57,418 nt of DNA from CAYMUC01 sp964471865 (GTDB lineage Bacteria; Actinomycetota; Acidimicrobiia; Acidimicrobiales; Ilumatobacteraceae), in assembly GCA_964471865.1 (NCBI GenBank), contig CAYYHU010000009.1, positions 1-57,418 on the forward strand, written 5' to 3'. Positions 34,807-42,655 of this stretch are shown here, piece by piece (position 1 is the first letter of the stretch; each line of letters starts with the position of its first letter). The notes under the pieces were generated by a model, which had not been told where the DNA came from, did not search any database, and was given only the letters and a program-made list of their open reading frames with translations. The position numbers and the translations under genes were made by a program.

Positions 34807-35844
34807 GTGAAGCACAAGACCGTCGAGCATCGTCGCACCGAGATTCTCGAGGCCACCTGCGCCGTGGTGATCGAGCGGGGATTCGCGGGCACACGCATCA
34901 GCGATGTCGCCCAACAACTCACCATCTCGGCCAGTCTCATCCACTATCACTTCGAGTCCAAGGAACAACTCCTGGCCGAAGCCTTCGCCCATTTCGCTCG
35001 GACCTCGCTGGATGAACTCTCCGCCCAGATCGAGGATGCTCCCACCGGTATCGCGAAGCTGAACTGCTTTCTCGCCGACAGTGTGCCCGAAGGCTCCGAT
35101 GACACCGAATGGATGTTGTGGATCGATGCCTGGGGCGAGGCGTTACGTAATCCACTGATGCGCCGCATCAGTCAGGAGATGGACCGGGAATCCACTCAGG
35201 TCCTCGTCGATGTCGTCGATGCCGGAGTGAGCAGTGGCGAGTTCCGCTGCCTGGATCCGGCAGGAGCCGCCGAGAGACTCTCAGGGCTGATCGATGGCCT
35301 CGCCGTCCAGTTCGCAGCTCACGACAACGTGTTGGGACGCGAACGTTTGATCAATCATCTTCGTATCGCGGCCGCCGCCGAACTAGGCGTGAGTGTGGAG
35401 ACTCTGGCGGGGTCGATTCCCGCCACTCCCCCTGCACCCGTGGTCCGTACGGTGGAGACCGAAATCCGCCGGTTGCTGATCGCCTCGTGTGACGCGGTGA
35501 CTCGAAACGACCTCGAGGTATGGCGGAATCAGTGGGCCCAGGACTGCGTCTGGACGACCTGTGATGGGGTCGAGCGACACGGTGTCGACGCCGCAGTCGA
35601 GCACTGGGCCAGCGAGGAGGCCTTCGCGCCTCGTCGGCTGGTGACGCCGGCATCGATCCACGTCGAGGTCGAAGGTGATGTGCGTCATGCGCATGCCCGG
35701 TTGGTGATGGACGAGCGTCGTTGGAACGGGGAAGGACTCGGATCGCATCGCCTCATGTGGTGCCATGTCGACCTGGAACGAACCGGAGATTCATGGCTCG
35801 TCAGGGCCCGTCGAGACGAGGAGTTTCCCGCCCTGACCCCCTGA
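34807..35844 (+). CDS. TetR regulator fused to a SnoaL-like domain
   Basis: This 345-residue protein starts as a TetR repressor: HTH at about 30-49 (RISDVAQQLTISASLIHYHF) and a TetR C-terminal ligand domain to about 195. Residues 216-345 form a second domain (LLIASCDAVTRNDLEVWRNQ, WAQDCVW, RARRDEEFPAL) that resembles SnoaL-like/NTF2-fold proteins. That fold holds small hydrophobic ligands or catalyses simple reactions. The divergent neighbours (flavin protein and SDR) are likely targets. The fusion is unusual: either the NTF2 domain senses the ligand or it acts on it. Confidence 0.87.
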   Translation: MKHKTVEHRRTEILEATCAVVIERGFAGTRISDVAQQLTISASLIHYHFESKEQLLAEAFAHFARTSLDELSAQIEDAPTGIAKLNCFLADSVPEGSDDTEWMLWIDAWGEALRNPLMRRISQEMDRESTQVLVDVVDAGVSSGEFRCLDPAGAAERLSGLIDGLAVQFAAHDNVLGRERLINHLRIAAAAELGVSVETLAGSIPATPPAPVVRTVETEIRRLLIASCDAVTRNDLEVWRNQWAQDCVWTTCDGVERHGVDAAVEHWASEEAFAPRRLVTPASIHVEVEGDVRHAHARLVMDERRWNGEGLGSHRLMWCHVDLERTGDSWLVRARRDEEFPALTP

Positions 35845-35922
35845 GAGGGGAAAATTTCTGAAAACCTGCTCAAGTTCGTGTGCTCACGGACCGATACCTC
35901 ACCCAGACGTGAGGAGAGCATG

Positions 35923-37329
35923 ATGGCGCGACGCGGAGAACGACACAGGAAACTGGCCACCCGAATGGCGGCAGTGGTGATGACGGCGGGAGTCGTCGGA
36001 TCCGTCGCACCCTGGGGTACGGCCAGCGCCTCTGCCCATCACATGGTCACCGTCCAGGGCATGCCGACATCGCTCGTGATCGGAACCCGGGGCGCGGCTG
36101 TGGAACAGCTGCAAAAGGCACTCATCTCTGAGGGTGTCACCGTGCGAGGGGGTGCCGACGGCATCTTTGGACCGGCCACCCAAGAGGCGGTGCGTTCGTA
36201 TCAACGTGATCACGGTCTCGAGGCCAATGGCGTCGCCGACACGTCGACTTTGATGTCTCTGGGTTTGCTCACCACTCCGATCCAGGCCGTCACCCCCACC
36301 GCCGTGGCCCGTCGCGGCGCCTCGGGAGCTCCCGAATCTCTCCCGTCTCCCGTGGCGCCGGTAGTGACCACCCCCGAAGTGGCGGCGGCACCCTTGGCCT
36401 CCCCGGTTCGCATCGGGGACCGAGGTGATCTGGTGCGCACCGTGCAACAGGCCATGACCGACGCCGGTATCACCGTTCGGGGCGGTGTCGACGGGGTCTT
36501 TGGTGCAGGAACCCAGGCCGCCGTGCGCGATTTCCAGCGCCGCGCTGGGCTGCCCGTCACCGGCGAAGTCGATGCCGACACCTATGCGGCGTTGATCACT
36601 GCGAGTGGCTCCGGGTCCTCTGGAGACCACGCTGACGAGGTCGACGGTGTCGACTCCGAAGCGCCCGCTAACTCGGCTCCCGTGTCGATCGTGGTGGCCC
36701 GTGGCGATCGCAGCGCCGATGTCACTCGGGTACAAGAAGCGCTGATCTTTGCTGGCGTCACCGTTCCTGGCGGTGCCGACGGAGTGTTCGGCTCAGCAAC
36801 GCAGAACGCCGTACGCCAGTTCCAGACGAATCGGGGGCTGCCGATCACCGGAGTCGTCGACACCCGCACATGGGAGGCTCTGGGTCTGCACATCGACGAT
36901 GCGACGACCCGTCCGGGCATCTCGGTGTTCCCGATGGCCGGCCCCTGCTACTACATCGACACCTGGGGTGCTCCCCGTTCAGGTGGTCGTCGCCACGAGG
37001 GAGTCGACATCATCGGCGCCTCGGGTCTCGAGATCTATGCCGTCGCCGATGGCACCATCACCCGGGTGTATCAGGATCGTCCCGGAACCCTCGCCGGTAA
37101 CGGCTTGCGTCTCACCATGGCCGATGGCACCTACTTCTTCTACGCCCACCTTTCGGCCTTCGCCGAAGGAATCGAAGTCGGTGCCGAGGTCGTCGCTGGT
37201 CAGGTCATCGGCTACAACGGCTCCACGGGTAATTCCTCGACCCCCCATCTCCACTTCGAGGTCCATCCCGGTGGAGGCGCAGCGATCAACCCCTACCCCA
37301 TCGTTCGGGCTGTGGACGGCTGCGACTGA
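35923..37329 (+). CDS. Secreted M23 (LytM) peptidase with three peptidoglycan-binding repeats
   Basis: This 468-residue cell-wall protein has a signal peptide: basic head, hydrophobic core MAAVVMTAGVVGSVAPWG, and cut near ASA-HHM. Three PG_binding_1 repeats follow, each with a DGxFGxxTxxAVR block (about residues 76-90, 188-205 and 300-315). They are separated by Ala/Pro/Thr-rich linkers. The M23 domain at the end has zinc motifs HEGVDI and HLHFEV, so it should be active against cell-wall peptides. ATG 35923 is 6 bases after AGGAG; ATG 35920 is possible. AT-rich DNA at 35848-35872 probably holds the promoter. Confidence 0.92.
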   Translation: MARRGERHRKLATRMAAVVMTAGVVGSVAPWGTASASAHHMVTVQGMPTSLVIGTRGAAVEQLQKALISEGVTVRGGADGIFGPATQEAVRSYQRDHGLEANGVADTSTLMSLGLLTTPIQAVTPTAVARRGASGAPESLPSPVAPVVTTPEVAAAPLASPVRIGDRGDLVRTVQQAMTDAGITVRGGVDGVFGAGTQAAVRDFQRRAGLPVTGEVDADTYAALITASGSGSSGDHADEVDGVDSEAPANSAPVSIVVARGDRSADVTRVQEALIFAGVTVPGGADGVFGSATQNAVRQFQTNRGLPITGVVDTRTWEALGLHIDDATTRPGISVFPMAGPCYYIDTWGAPRSGGRRHEGVDIIGASGLEIYAVADGTITRVYQDRPGTLAGNGLRLTMADGTYFFYAHLSAFAEGIEVGAEVVAGQVIGYNGSTGNSSTPHLHFEVHPGGGAAINPYPIVRAVDGCD

Positions 37330-37341
37330 GATCGAAACGCG

Positions 37342-37383
37342 CAACGCCCCGTCGGTTCCCTCACCGGGATCGGCGGGGCGTTG
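37342..37383. terminator. Bidirectional terminator hairpin
   Basis: CAACGCCCCG (37342-37351) pairs with CGGGGCGTTG (37374-37383) over a 22-base loop that can itself fold. It lies between the stops of the convergent M23 and methyltransferase genes. There is no T-tract. Confidence 0.6.
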
Positions 37384-37390
37384 TCGCGTC

Positions 37391-37414
37391 AGGACCCCTG
37401 TCGATCCGGGTCCT
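37391..37414. terminator. Second hairpin between convergent genes
   Basis: AGGACCC and GGGTCCT form a perfect 7-bp stem with a 10-base loop, right after the first terminator hairpin and before tandem repeats. Confidence 0.4.
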
Positions 37415-37452
37415 CGATACCTCGTCCTTGATACCTCGTCCTTGATACCTCG
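37411..37452. repeat. Three 14-bp tandem repeats
   Basis: TCCTCGATACCTCG, TCCTTGATACCTCG and TCCTTGATACCTCG lie head to tail (37411-37424, 37425-37438, 37439-37452), with one mismatch in the first copy. They sit 5 bases before the methyltransferase stop, in a convergent intergenic region. Confidence 0.9.
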
Positions 37453-37456
37453 AGGG

Positions 37457-38575
37457 TCAGGGACGGATCAGATAGAAGGCGTTGACCGGATGGTCGATGG
37501 CGAGGCGTTCGAACCCGGTGAATCCGGCCGCTGCAGCCAGTTCCGACGCCACGCGTTCCGAGAGTCCGAGAGTACCCAAGCCCGCCCCACCCGCTTCTGA
37601 CAGCGCGGACGACATGCACGTCATCACCGAGATGCCGTACATCATCGACGCCATCGGGTTCTTCTTCGCGTTGAGAGCGAAGGAGTCCTGAGCTTTGATG
37701 TCCACAAGGAGCCATGATCCCTCCGGGCGCAGGGCTCGATGGATGGCCTCCACGACCACGGTGGGTCGGGTCATGTCGTGGAGGCAGTCGAAGGTCAAGG
37801 CGAGATCGACACTGGCATCATCGGGGATCGCCACCTCTCGAGGATCATGAAAACTCAGGTTGTCGAGTCCGCGTTCGGCGCGCTTGGCCTCCGCTCGTTC
37901 GAGGGCGAAACGCGAGATGTCATATCCCCGGAATCGACTTGCCGGAAAGGCTTGGGCGAGTTGGATCAGAACACTTCCGGCACCACATCCGATATCGATC
38001 ACCTCAGCGCCGTTGCGGAGACGATCCTCGAAACCTTCGAGCGCCGGCAGCACTGTGGGAAGAAGGTGGGTGTTGCACCATGGTTCGAAACTGCGTTCGA
38101 TCCCCACAGCAGCACCGAGACCGTGATGGTCGTAGTCGAAGCCTCGACCGGTTCGAAAAGCCTCGGGCAGATCCTCGAGAGATCGCATGAGATGCGGTAA
38201 CTGCGAGAACATTCCCAACGCGAACGAGGGGTGGTCATGTGAGGCGAGCACCAGCACCGCTTCGGGACTGAGAGAAAAGATCTCAGGTGCGTTCTCGCTC
38301 ACCGATACGTCGAGGATTCGAGCCGCGGCTTGGTTGTAGAGCCACTCACGGACCCAACGTTCGTCGAGTTCGGCATCGGCCGCGAGTTCAGCCGAGGTCG
38401 ACGGGCCGATGTCGGCGAGACGCCGGTACAGACCCAAGGTGTCGCCGAGATGGATCATCCCGGCGGTCACCGCACCCTCGAGTTTGGTGTAGACGTGAAA
38501 AGTGAACGCTTTGAGCCGATCGGGATCCACCACTGGGTCCACGACAGAGTCACTCGTGGAGTCGGTTCCTGTCAT
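37457..38575 (-). CDS. SAM-dependent methyltransferase
   Basis: This 372-residue class I methyltransferase has an N-terminal helical/winged-helix-like region (TLGLYRRLADIGPSTSAELA, WVREWLYNQAA) and a C-terminal Rossmann domain. The SAM motif is VIDIGCGAGSVLIQLAQAF, followed by FRGYDISRFALERA and FDCLHDM. LRPEGSWLLVDIKA is motif III. The architecture matches class I methyltransferases that carry a helical/winged-helix N-terminal region. The substrate is unknown. ATG 38575 has TACGAT 6 bases upstream; an upstream in-frame ATG at 38599 precedes that box. Confidence 0.9.
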   Translation of the reverse strand: MTGTDSTSDSVVDPVVDPDRLKAFTFHVYTKLEGAVTAGMIHLGDTLGLYRRLADIGPSTSAELAADAELDERWVREWLYNQAAARILDVSVSENAPEIFSLSPEAVLVLASHDHPSFALGMFSQLPHLMRSLEDLPEAFRTGRGFDYDHHGLGAAVGIERSFEPWCNTHLLPTVLPALEGFEDRLRNGAEVIDIGCGAGSVLIQLAQAFPASRFRGYDISRFALERAEAKRAERGLDNLSFHDPREVAIPDDASVDLALTFDCLHDMTRPTVVVEAIHRALRPEGSWLLVDIKAQDSFALNAKKNPMASMMYGISVMTCMSSALSEAGGAGLGTLGLSERVASELAAAAGFTGFERLAIDHPVNAFYLIRP

Positions 38576-38581
38576 CTCCGC

Positions 38582-38587
38582 ATCGTA
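38582..38587 (-). promoter_or_regulatory. -10 box of methyltransferase gene
   Basis: TACGAT on the minus strand, 6 bases before the ATG at 38575. Confidence 0.5.
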
Positions 38588-38626
38588 GGGGTCGACCACC
38601 GGGGCCCGAGACGACCCACCCCGATC

Positions 38627-39304
38627 TCACCGAGTTCGATGGGACTCGGCGAGATGTTCGACATCGGAGAGTCTCGTGAGGCTGAAGGTGTACATCCCGG
38701 CGATCTCGATGGCTTCGAGGCGGGTGACGCTCGCGTGATGGAACACGAATCGATCCCATTCCCACGGAATTCCTGGTACTCCGAGCAGATGGCACAAAGT
38801 CACCGAATTCGTTCCCGCATGGGCTACGAGCACCACCCGCCGACCCGGTTCGTCGATGTGGAAGACCGGAAGATCGCCCTCGACCGCGTGCACTCCGTGT
38901 TCATCGAGGAACAACGATGCTCCGAGCCGGATCCGCTCTTGGAACGACCGAACCGACTCACCGCCATCAAGACCGTCCCAGAGTCGATGCACGGGACGTC
39001 GGCGATGCTCGTTGAAGGACTCTTCCACCTTCTCGGCCGGGGTCGCATGCCACACGGGATTGCGGATCTCCTCGAGCCACGGCGCGATCGTCTCCTCACG
39101 CCCACACGTCTCGTACAGCGGTGCCGCCGTCTGACGAGCTCTCACCAAGGGCGAGACATAGATCTCATCGGGTTCCCAGGCCGCCACGATCTTGGCGGTC
39201 GCTCGAGCTTGTTCGTGACCGCGTGAGGTCAAGACGGGGTCATCGACGTTGAAACCGTCGCGCACCCATTCGGGCTCACCGTGACGGATCAGAAGGATTT
39301 CCAT
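38627..39304 (-). CDS. Histidine phosphatase superfamily protein
   Basis: This 225-residue protein starts ILLIRHGEPEW, the RHG phospho-histidine motif. YVSPLVRARQTAAPL and the second catalytic histidine in VVLVAHAGTNSVTL follow. It resembles phosphoglycerate-mutase-like phosphatases such as CobC. The ATG at 39304 is 8 bp after the SDR stop. Upstream in-frame codons belong to the SDR gene. Confidence 0.9.
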   Translation of the reverse strand: MEILLIRHGEPEWVRDGFNVDDPVLTSRGHEQARATAKIVAAWEPDEIYVSPLVRARQTAAPLYETCGREETIAPWLEEIRNPVWHATPAEKVEESFNEHRRRPVHRLWDGLDGGESVRSFQERIRLGASLFLDEHGVHAVEGDLPVFHIDEPGRRVVLVAHAGTNSVTLCHLLGVPGIPWEWDRFVFHHASVTRLEAIEIAGMYTFSLTRLSDVEHLAESHRTR

Positions 39305-39312
39305 CAGCCGGG

Positions 39313-40083
39313 TCAGATCTCGGGTCGCGTCGGGAGATCGAAATGGCCAGCATTCGAACTGAGCCCGCCATCCACGGGCAGGGTGACCCCGGTGATGAAC
39401 GAGGCTGCAGGCGAGGCGAGAAACCACATCGCTTCGGCGAGTTCATGGGGTTGGCCCCAGCGCTGCAGGGGAATCCGCCGGGCCATGGCCTGATGAAGTT
39501 CGGCATCATCGAGAAGTCGTCGGGTCATACCGGTCTCCACCGGACCCGGAGCGACGGCATTGACTCGGATTCCCTGGGCGGCGTAGTCCAAAGCGAAGGC
39601 CCGCACGAGGTTGATCACCCCGGCTTTGGATGCGTTGTAGGCCCAACTGCCCGGATCTCCACCCAGACCCGAGGTCGATGCCGTCACCACGATCGAACCC
39701 CCGCCGCCGGTACGCATCGCCGGGGCCGACGCCCGGACCCCGCGTGCCACTCCGGCGATGTTGACCGCGAGGATCTGCTCGAGACGCTCGATCGCTCCGG
39801 TGGCTTCGACCGAGGGCGACCCGACGGTTCCAGCGTTGAGGATCGCGACGTCGAGACGTCCGAACCGTTCCATGGCGGACTCGACCATGGCGTCATTGGT
39901 CGCTGATGACGTCACATCACCAGCGAGAGCCACGACCCGATCGCCGACGTCGTCGAACTGAGGCTCGACGAGATCGACAGCGACGACTCCGAGTCCTCGT
40001 TGGGCGAACAGGCGGGCTGCGGCCCACCCGATACCGGATGCTGCTCCCGTGACGACGGCGACGGGATTCCACGATGTCGACAT
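39313..40083 (-). CDS. Short-chain dehydrogenase/reductase
   Basis: This 256-residue classical SDR has TGAASGIGWA near 13-22, VVAVDLVEPQFDD, ILNAGTVGSP, catalytic Ser in TASTSGLGG, and SWAYNASKAGV (Y-x3-K). It ends in FITGVTLPVDGGLSSNAG. AAGGGA lies about 9 bases before the ATG at 40083. A much longer frame upstream shows no SDR sequence and was rejected. It heads a two-gene unit with the phosphatase. GACGGTAGCCGTC at 40132-40144 is a palindrome ahead of it. Confidence 0.92.
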   Translation of the reverse strand: MSTSWNPVAVVTGAASGIGWAAARLFAQRGLGVVAVDLVEPQFDDVGDRVVALAGDVTSSATNDAMVESAMERFGRLDVAILNAGTVGSPSVEATGAIERLEQILAVNIAGVARGVRASAPAMRTGGGGSIVVTASTSGLGGDPGSWAYNASKAGVINLVRAFALDYAAQGIRVNAVAPGPVETGMTRRLLDDAELHQAMARRIPLQRWGQPHELAEAMWFLASPAASFITGVTLPVDGGLSSNAGHFDLPTRPEI

Positions 40084-40131
40084 GTTCACTTCCCTTCGAG
40101 GTCGCCTCGACGGCGGACCGTTCATCCACTC

Positions 40132-40144
40132 GACGGTAGCCGTC
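40132..40144. promoter_or_regulatory. Palindrome between divergent SDR and DoxX genes
   Basis: GACGG and CCGTC arms flank TAG, 48 bp from the SDR start. A regulator site is possible, but there is no neighbouring regulator to pair it with. Confidence 0.25.
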
Positions 40145-40183
40145 ACACCGTCGCGGTCCGGTCCCGGGAGTACGACCCCCGGG

Positions 40184-40189
40184 TAGCGT
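40184..40189 (+). promoter_or_regulatory. -10 box of leadered DoxX-family gene
   Basis: TAGCGT lies 21 bases before the GTG at 40211, with GAAGGGAG in between. This is a short-leader version of the promoter type seen elsewhere. Confidence 0.45.
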
Positions 40190-40210
40190 TGAGACCCGAA
40201 GGGAGTCTCC

Positions 40211-40720
40211 GTGGAACCTGTGGATCTCGGTCTGGCCATCATCCGTGTCGTCGTGGGCCTGTTCCTCGCGGCCCACGGACTCAACAAGGTCGTGGGCGGC
40301 GGCGGGCTCGCGGGTACCTCAGGATGGTTCGGCAGTATGGGGATGCGGTGGCCCCGATGGCAGGCGCGCATGGCTGCGGGAAGCGAGATCACCGCTGGTG
40401 TGCTCTTCGCCGTGGGATTCGTGAGCGCGTTCGCTGGCGGGGTGATCATCGCATTGATGATCGTGGCCGGTGTGACCGCTCACCGCGACGCCGGCTTTTT
40501 CGTCTTCCGACGTCCGACCGAAGGCTGGGAGTACGTCGCCGCTCTGGGCGCATGCGCTCTCGGTATCGCCACGACCGGAGCCGGATACCTGTCCGTGGAC
40601 AACGCGATGGGCTGGCATCTCGACTCGTGGTGGGGCCTCATGGTGGCAGTCGTGGTCGGGGGGCTTGGTGCCGCTACTCATTTGGCGCTGTCATGGCGAC
40701 CTGGTCAGACCTTCAGCTGA
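40211..40720 (+). CDS. DoxX family membrane protein
   Basis: A 169-residue protein with four to five membrane helices. The family hallmark is the first helix DLGLAIIRVVVGLFLAAHGLNK followed by GTSGWFGSMGMRWPRWQARM. DoxX/DoxD-like proteins link to redox and thiol stress, and some associate with superoxide dismutase. GGAG 7 bases before GTG 40211 supports the start. No functional partner is adjacent. Confidence 0.85.
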   Translation: MEPVDLGLAIIRVVVGLFLAAHGLNKVVGGGGLAGTSGWFGSMGMRWPRWQARMAAGSEITAGVLFAVGFVSAFAGGVIIALMIVAGVTAHRDAGFFVFRRPTEGWEYVAALGACALGIATTGAGYLSVDNAMGWHLDSWWGLMVAVVVGGLGAATHLALSWRPGQTFS

Positions 40721-40794
40721 GATGACGCCAGGAACACGATGGAACACGATCCCGGCGACCACCTGGTGCTCGATCCGGGTGAAAGGACGATGTG

Positions 40795-41388
40795 ATGGCC
40801 GACGCTGACACCCCGATCCCGGCGACTCGACGAGACGACACCGGCACTGCGGCTGGCTCCTCACCACGGTCCCCATGGCGGATGATCGTGCGAACGGGCG
40901 TGGGGGCGATCGTGGTGCTGATCATCGCGATGTGGGTGTACGGACTCGGTTTTGCCTCCAAGGAGGCGGTCAACCGGATCGAGGACCGGGACTGGGCGGT
41001 GCGGGCCGAAGCGATTTGTGAGCGCGCGCAGGATCAGCGAATCGGCCTCGCAGACCTGCGACGCCTCGACGAGGTGGGTCCGGGTGCGCTTGTTCAACGT
41101 GCCGCTCTGGTCGATCAGGCCACCGACATCGTGGAACGGATGCTCGACGATGTGGTGGCGGTGCGCCCCCTCGACGCCAAGGGACAGGAACTGATTCCGA
41201 TGTGGGAGGGCGAATATCGGCTCTATCTTCAGGATCGCCGGGACTATGCCGAGTTGTTGCGCGGCGGCACCAACCCTCCCTTTGCCGAGACCGAACGTGA
41301 AGGCATCCCCATCAGCGAACGCCTCGAAACCTTCGCTGGGGACAACGAGATGCCGTCATGTGCTCCACCACGCGATCTCGCGATCTGA
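40795..41388 (+). CDS. Single-pass membrane protein of unknown function
   Basis: A 197-residue protein with one N-terminal membrane helix (residues about 35-52, GVGAIVVLIIAMWVYGLG) and a soluble domain of about 145 residues. It contains two cysteines, EAICERAQDQRIG and a late MPSCAPP. The topology is probably extracellular with a cytosolic Pro/Asp-rich head. AAAGGA 7 bases before ATG 40795 favours it over GTG 40792. The family is not recognised; a role in the envelope is inferred. Confidence 0.7.
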   Translation: MADADTPIPATRRDDTGTAAGSSPRSPWRMIVRTGVGAIVVLIIAMWVYGLGFASKEAVNRIEDRDWAVRAEAICERAQDQRIGLADLRRLDEVGPGALVQRAALVDQATDIVERMLDDVVAVRPLDAKGQELIPMWEGEYRLYLQDRRDYAELLRGGTNPPFAETEREGIPISERLETFAGDNEMPSCAPPRDLAI

Positions 41389-41425
41389 TCGCCTCGGCCT
41401 CGTGCTGGTGATCGCCCCCGGCGAG

Positions 41426-42094
41426 TCAGGAAGTGACATCCACGGCGACCCAACCGTGTTCGGGGTCGTAGCGACGAATCACCCGAGCAGGTGCGCCCAC
41501 GGCGACGCTGAAGTCAGGGATAGTGCCCGTCACCACCGAATTCGCTCCGATCACCACATGACGTCCGATCACCGAGCCCGGAAGGACCACCGTTCCGTGA
41601 CCGAGCCACGAACCTGATCCGACGACCACAGGCCGTTCCGGCATCGATTGACGCGAAATCGGAAGGTTCGGATCTTCGTAACCATGGTTCTGGTCGGTGA
41701 TGTAAATGTGATGTCCGGTCCAGACGTCATCGCCGATCTCGATACCGAAATGGCCCACGATGCCGCTGCCCTTTCCGATGAGGCAGCGATCTCCGATGCT
41801 CACGATTCGGTCGTGCACGCAGCGCTGACCGGGCACCATTCCCGCTGACAGGGTCACATCGGGCCCGATCATCGTGTGGTGTCCGATGTGGATGTATTGC
41901 TCGTTGAACACCGTGTTGGGGCGATGACAGATGATGCTGCCCTCGCCGAAGGAGCCGAAGCGTCGCCCCCTGGATGTATCGGGTCCGATGGCCGCCATGG
42001 CGGCCAATTTCTCCTCGGTCCGCAGGTACGCCTCGGCGATGCCATGAGCGAACCAGGTCCGGACTCGGTCGAAGGACATGCGGGTACCGCTCAC
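41426..42094 (-). CDS. Left-handed beta-helix acyltransferase
   Basis: A 222-residue acetyltransferase of the hexapeptide-repeat (LbH, maltose/galactoside O-acetyltransferase-like) fold. Hexapeptide coils run from HIGHHTMIGPDVTLSAG to VVLPGSVIGRHVVIGANSVV. The catalytic His is probably in the loop ITDQNHGYEDPNLPIS. The C-terminus caps the helix (VAVGAPARVIRRYD). GTG 42094 is chosen because TACGGT lies exactly 7 bases upstream; a GTG at 42103 overlaps the box. The acceptor sugar is unknown. Confidence 0.88.
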   Translation of the reverse strand: MSGTRMSFDRVRTWFAHGIAEAYLRTEEKLAAMAAIGPDTSRGRRFGSFGEGSIICHRPNTVFNEQYIHIGHHTMIGPDVTLSAGMVPGQRCVHDRIVSIGDRCLIGKGSGIVGHFGIEIGDDVWTGHHIYITDQNHGYEDPNLPISRQSMPERPVVVGSGSWLGHGTVVLPGSVIGRHVVIGANSVVTGTIPDFSVAVGAPARVIRRYDPEHGWVAVDVTS

Positions 42095-42101
42095 GATCGG
42101 C

Positions 42102-42141
42102 ACCGTATCCGGTGCTCGGGCACGGCGCCGTGTGGCACGCT
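42102..42141. promoter_or_regulatory. Divergent leaderless promoters, acyltransferase and NTF2-fold genes
   Basis: TACGGT (minus strand, 42107-42102) is 7 bases from the GTG at 42094. CACGCT (plus strand, 42136-42141) is 6 bases from the ATG at 42148. Confidence 0.5.
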
Positions 42142-42147
42142 TCGATC

Positions 42148-42654
42148 ATGAGTGCTGTGAGTTCCTCGTCCCCCGATCAAACACTGGCCGCCCAGACCGT
42201 CATCGACTACGCCACCGGAATCGATGGTCGAGACTGGTCGCTGTATCGATCGTGTTTCGCCGATCCCTGCTGGTTCGACTTCTCGTCGTTCATGGGGACT
42301 CCCGGATCCTCGATGTCAGCCGATGACTGGGTGGAGCGGGTCCGATCGGTGAACGGGAACTTCGACGCCACCCAACATCAGATGACCAACATCACCGTGA
42401 CCCCGACCGAGAACCCCCAACAGGTGTCGGTCCGAGTCGAACTTCGGGCCCAGCACTGGTTCTCACCCGCAACGATGGCGTCCTTTGGTCGACCCGACGA
42501 TGTGTCCTGGTGCGAGCTGGGTGGTCATTACCTGGGCCGGTTGCAGTGGTCAGATGACCGGTGGTTGATCGCTGAGTGGTCCCTGACAGTACGGTGGCGA
42601 CTCGGAGACATGGCCGTGTTCGGTCTCGCCCGGAATCGACCGTCGCAGTCCTGA
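42148..42654 (+). CDS. NTF2-fold (SnoaL-like) protein
   Basis: A 168-residue protein: helix-rich start (AAQTVIDYATGIDGRDWSLY), RSCFADPCWFDF, and a beta-rich middle. HQMTNITVTPTENPQQ and WCELGGHYLGRLQWSDDRWL follow the NTF2/SnoaL pattern. Such proteins act as isomerases, hydratases or carriers. ATG 42148 is chosen because the upstream frame overlaps the opposite gene. The stop is 1 base before the next ATG, so the two are coupled. Confidence 0.8.
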   Translation: MSAVSSSSPDQTLAAQTVIDYATGIDGRDWSLYRSCFADPCWFDFSSFMGTPGSSMSADDWVERVRSVNGNFDATQHQMTNITVTPTENPQQVSVRVELRAQHWFSPATMASFGRPDDVSWCELGGHYLGRLQWSDDRWLIAEWSLTVRWRLGDMAVFGLARNRPSQS

Positions 42655-42655
42655 G

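Noticed and set aside
37411..37452. Tandem repeats as a CRISPR-like array
   Set aside because: Units are 14 bp, directly adjacent with no spacers, and no cas genes are near.
40084..40449. 122-residue extension of the SDR at 39313-40083
   Set aside because: It overlaps the divergent DoxX gene and its promoter, is Pro/Arg-rich, and a ribosome site sits before ATG 40083.
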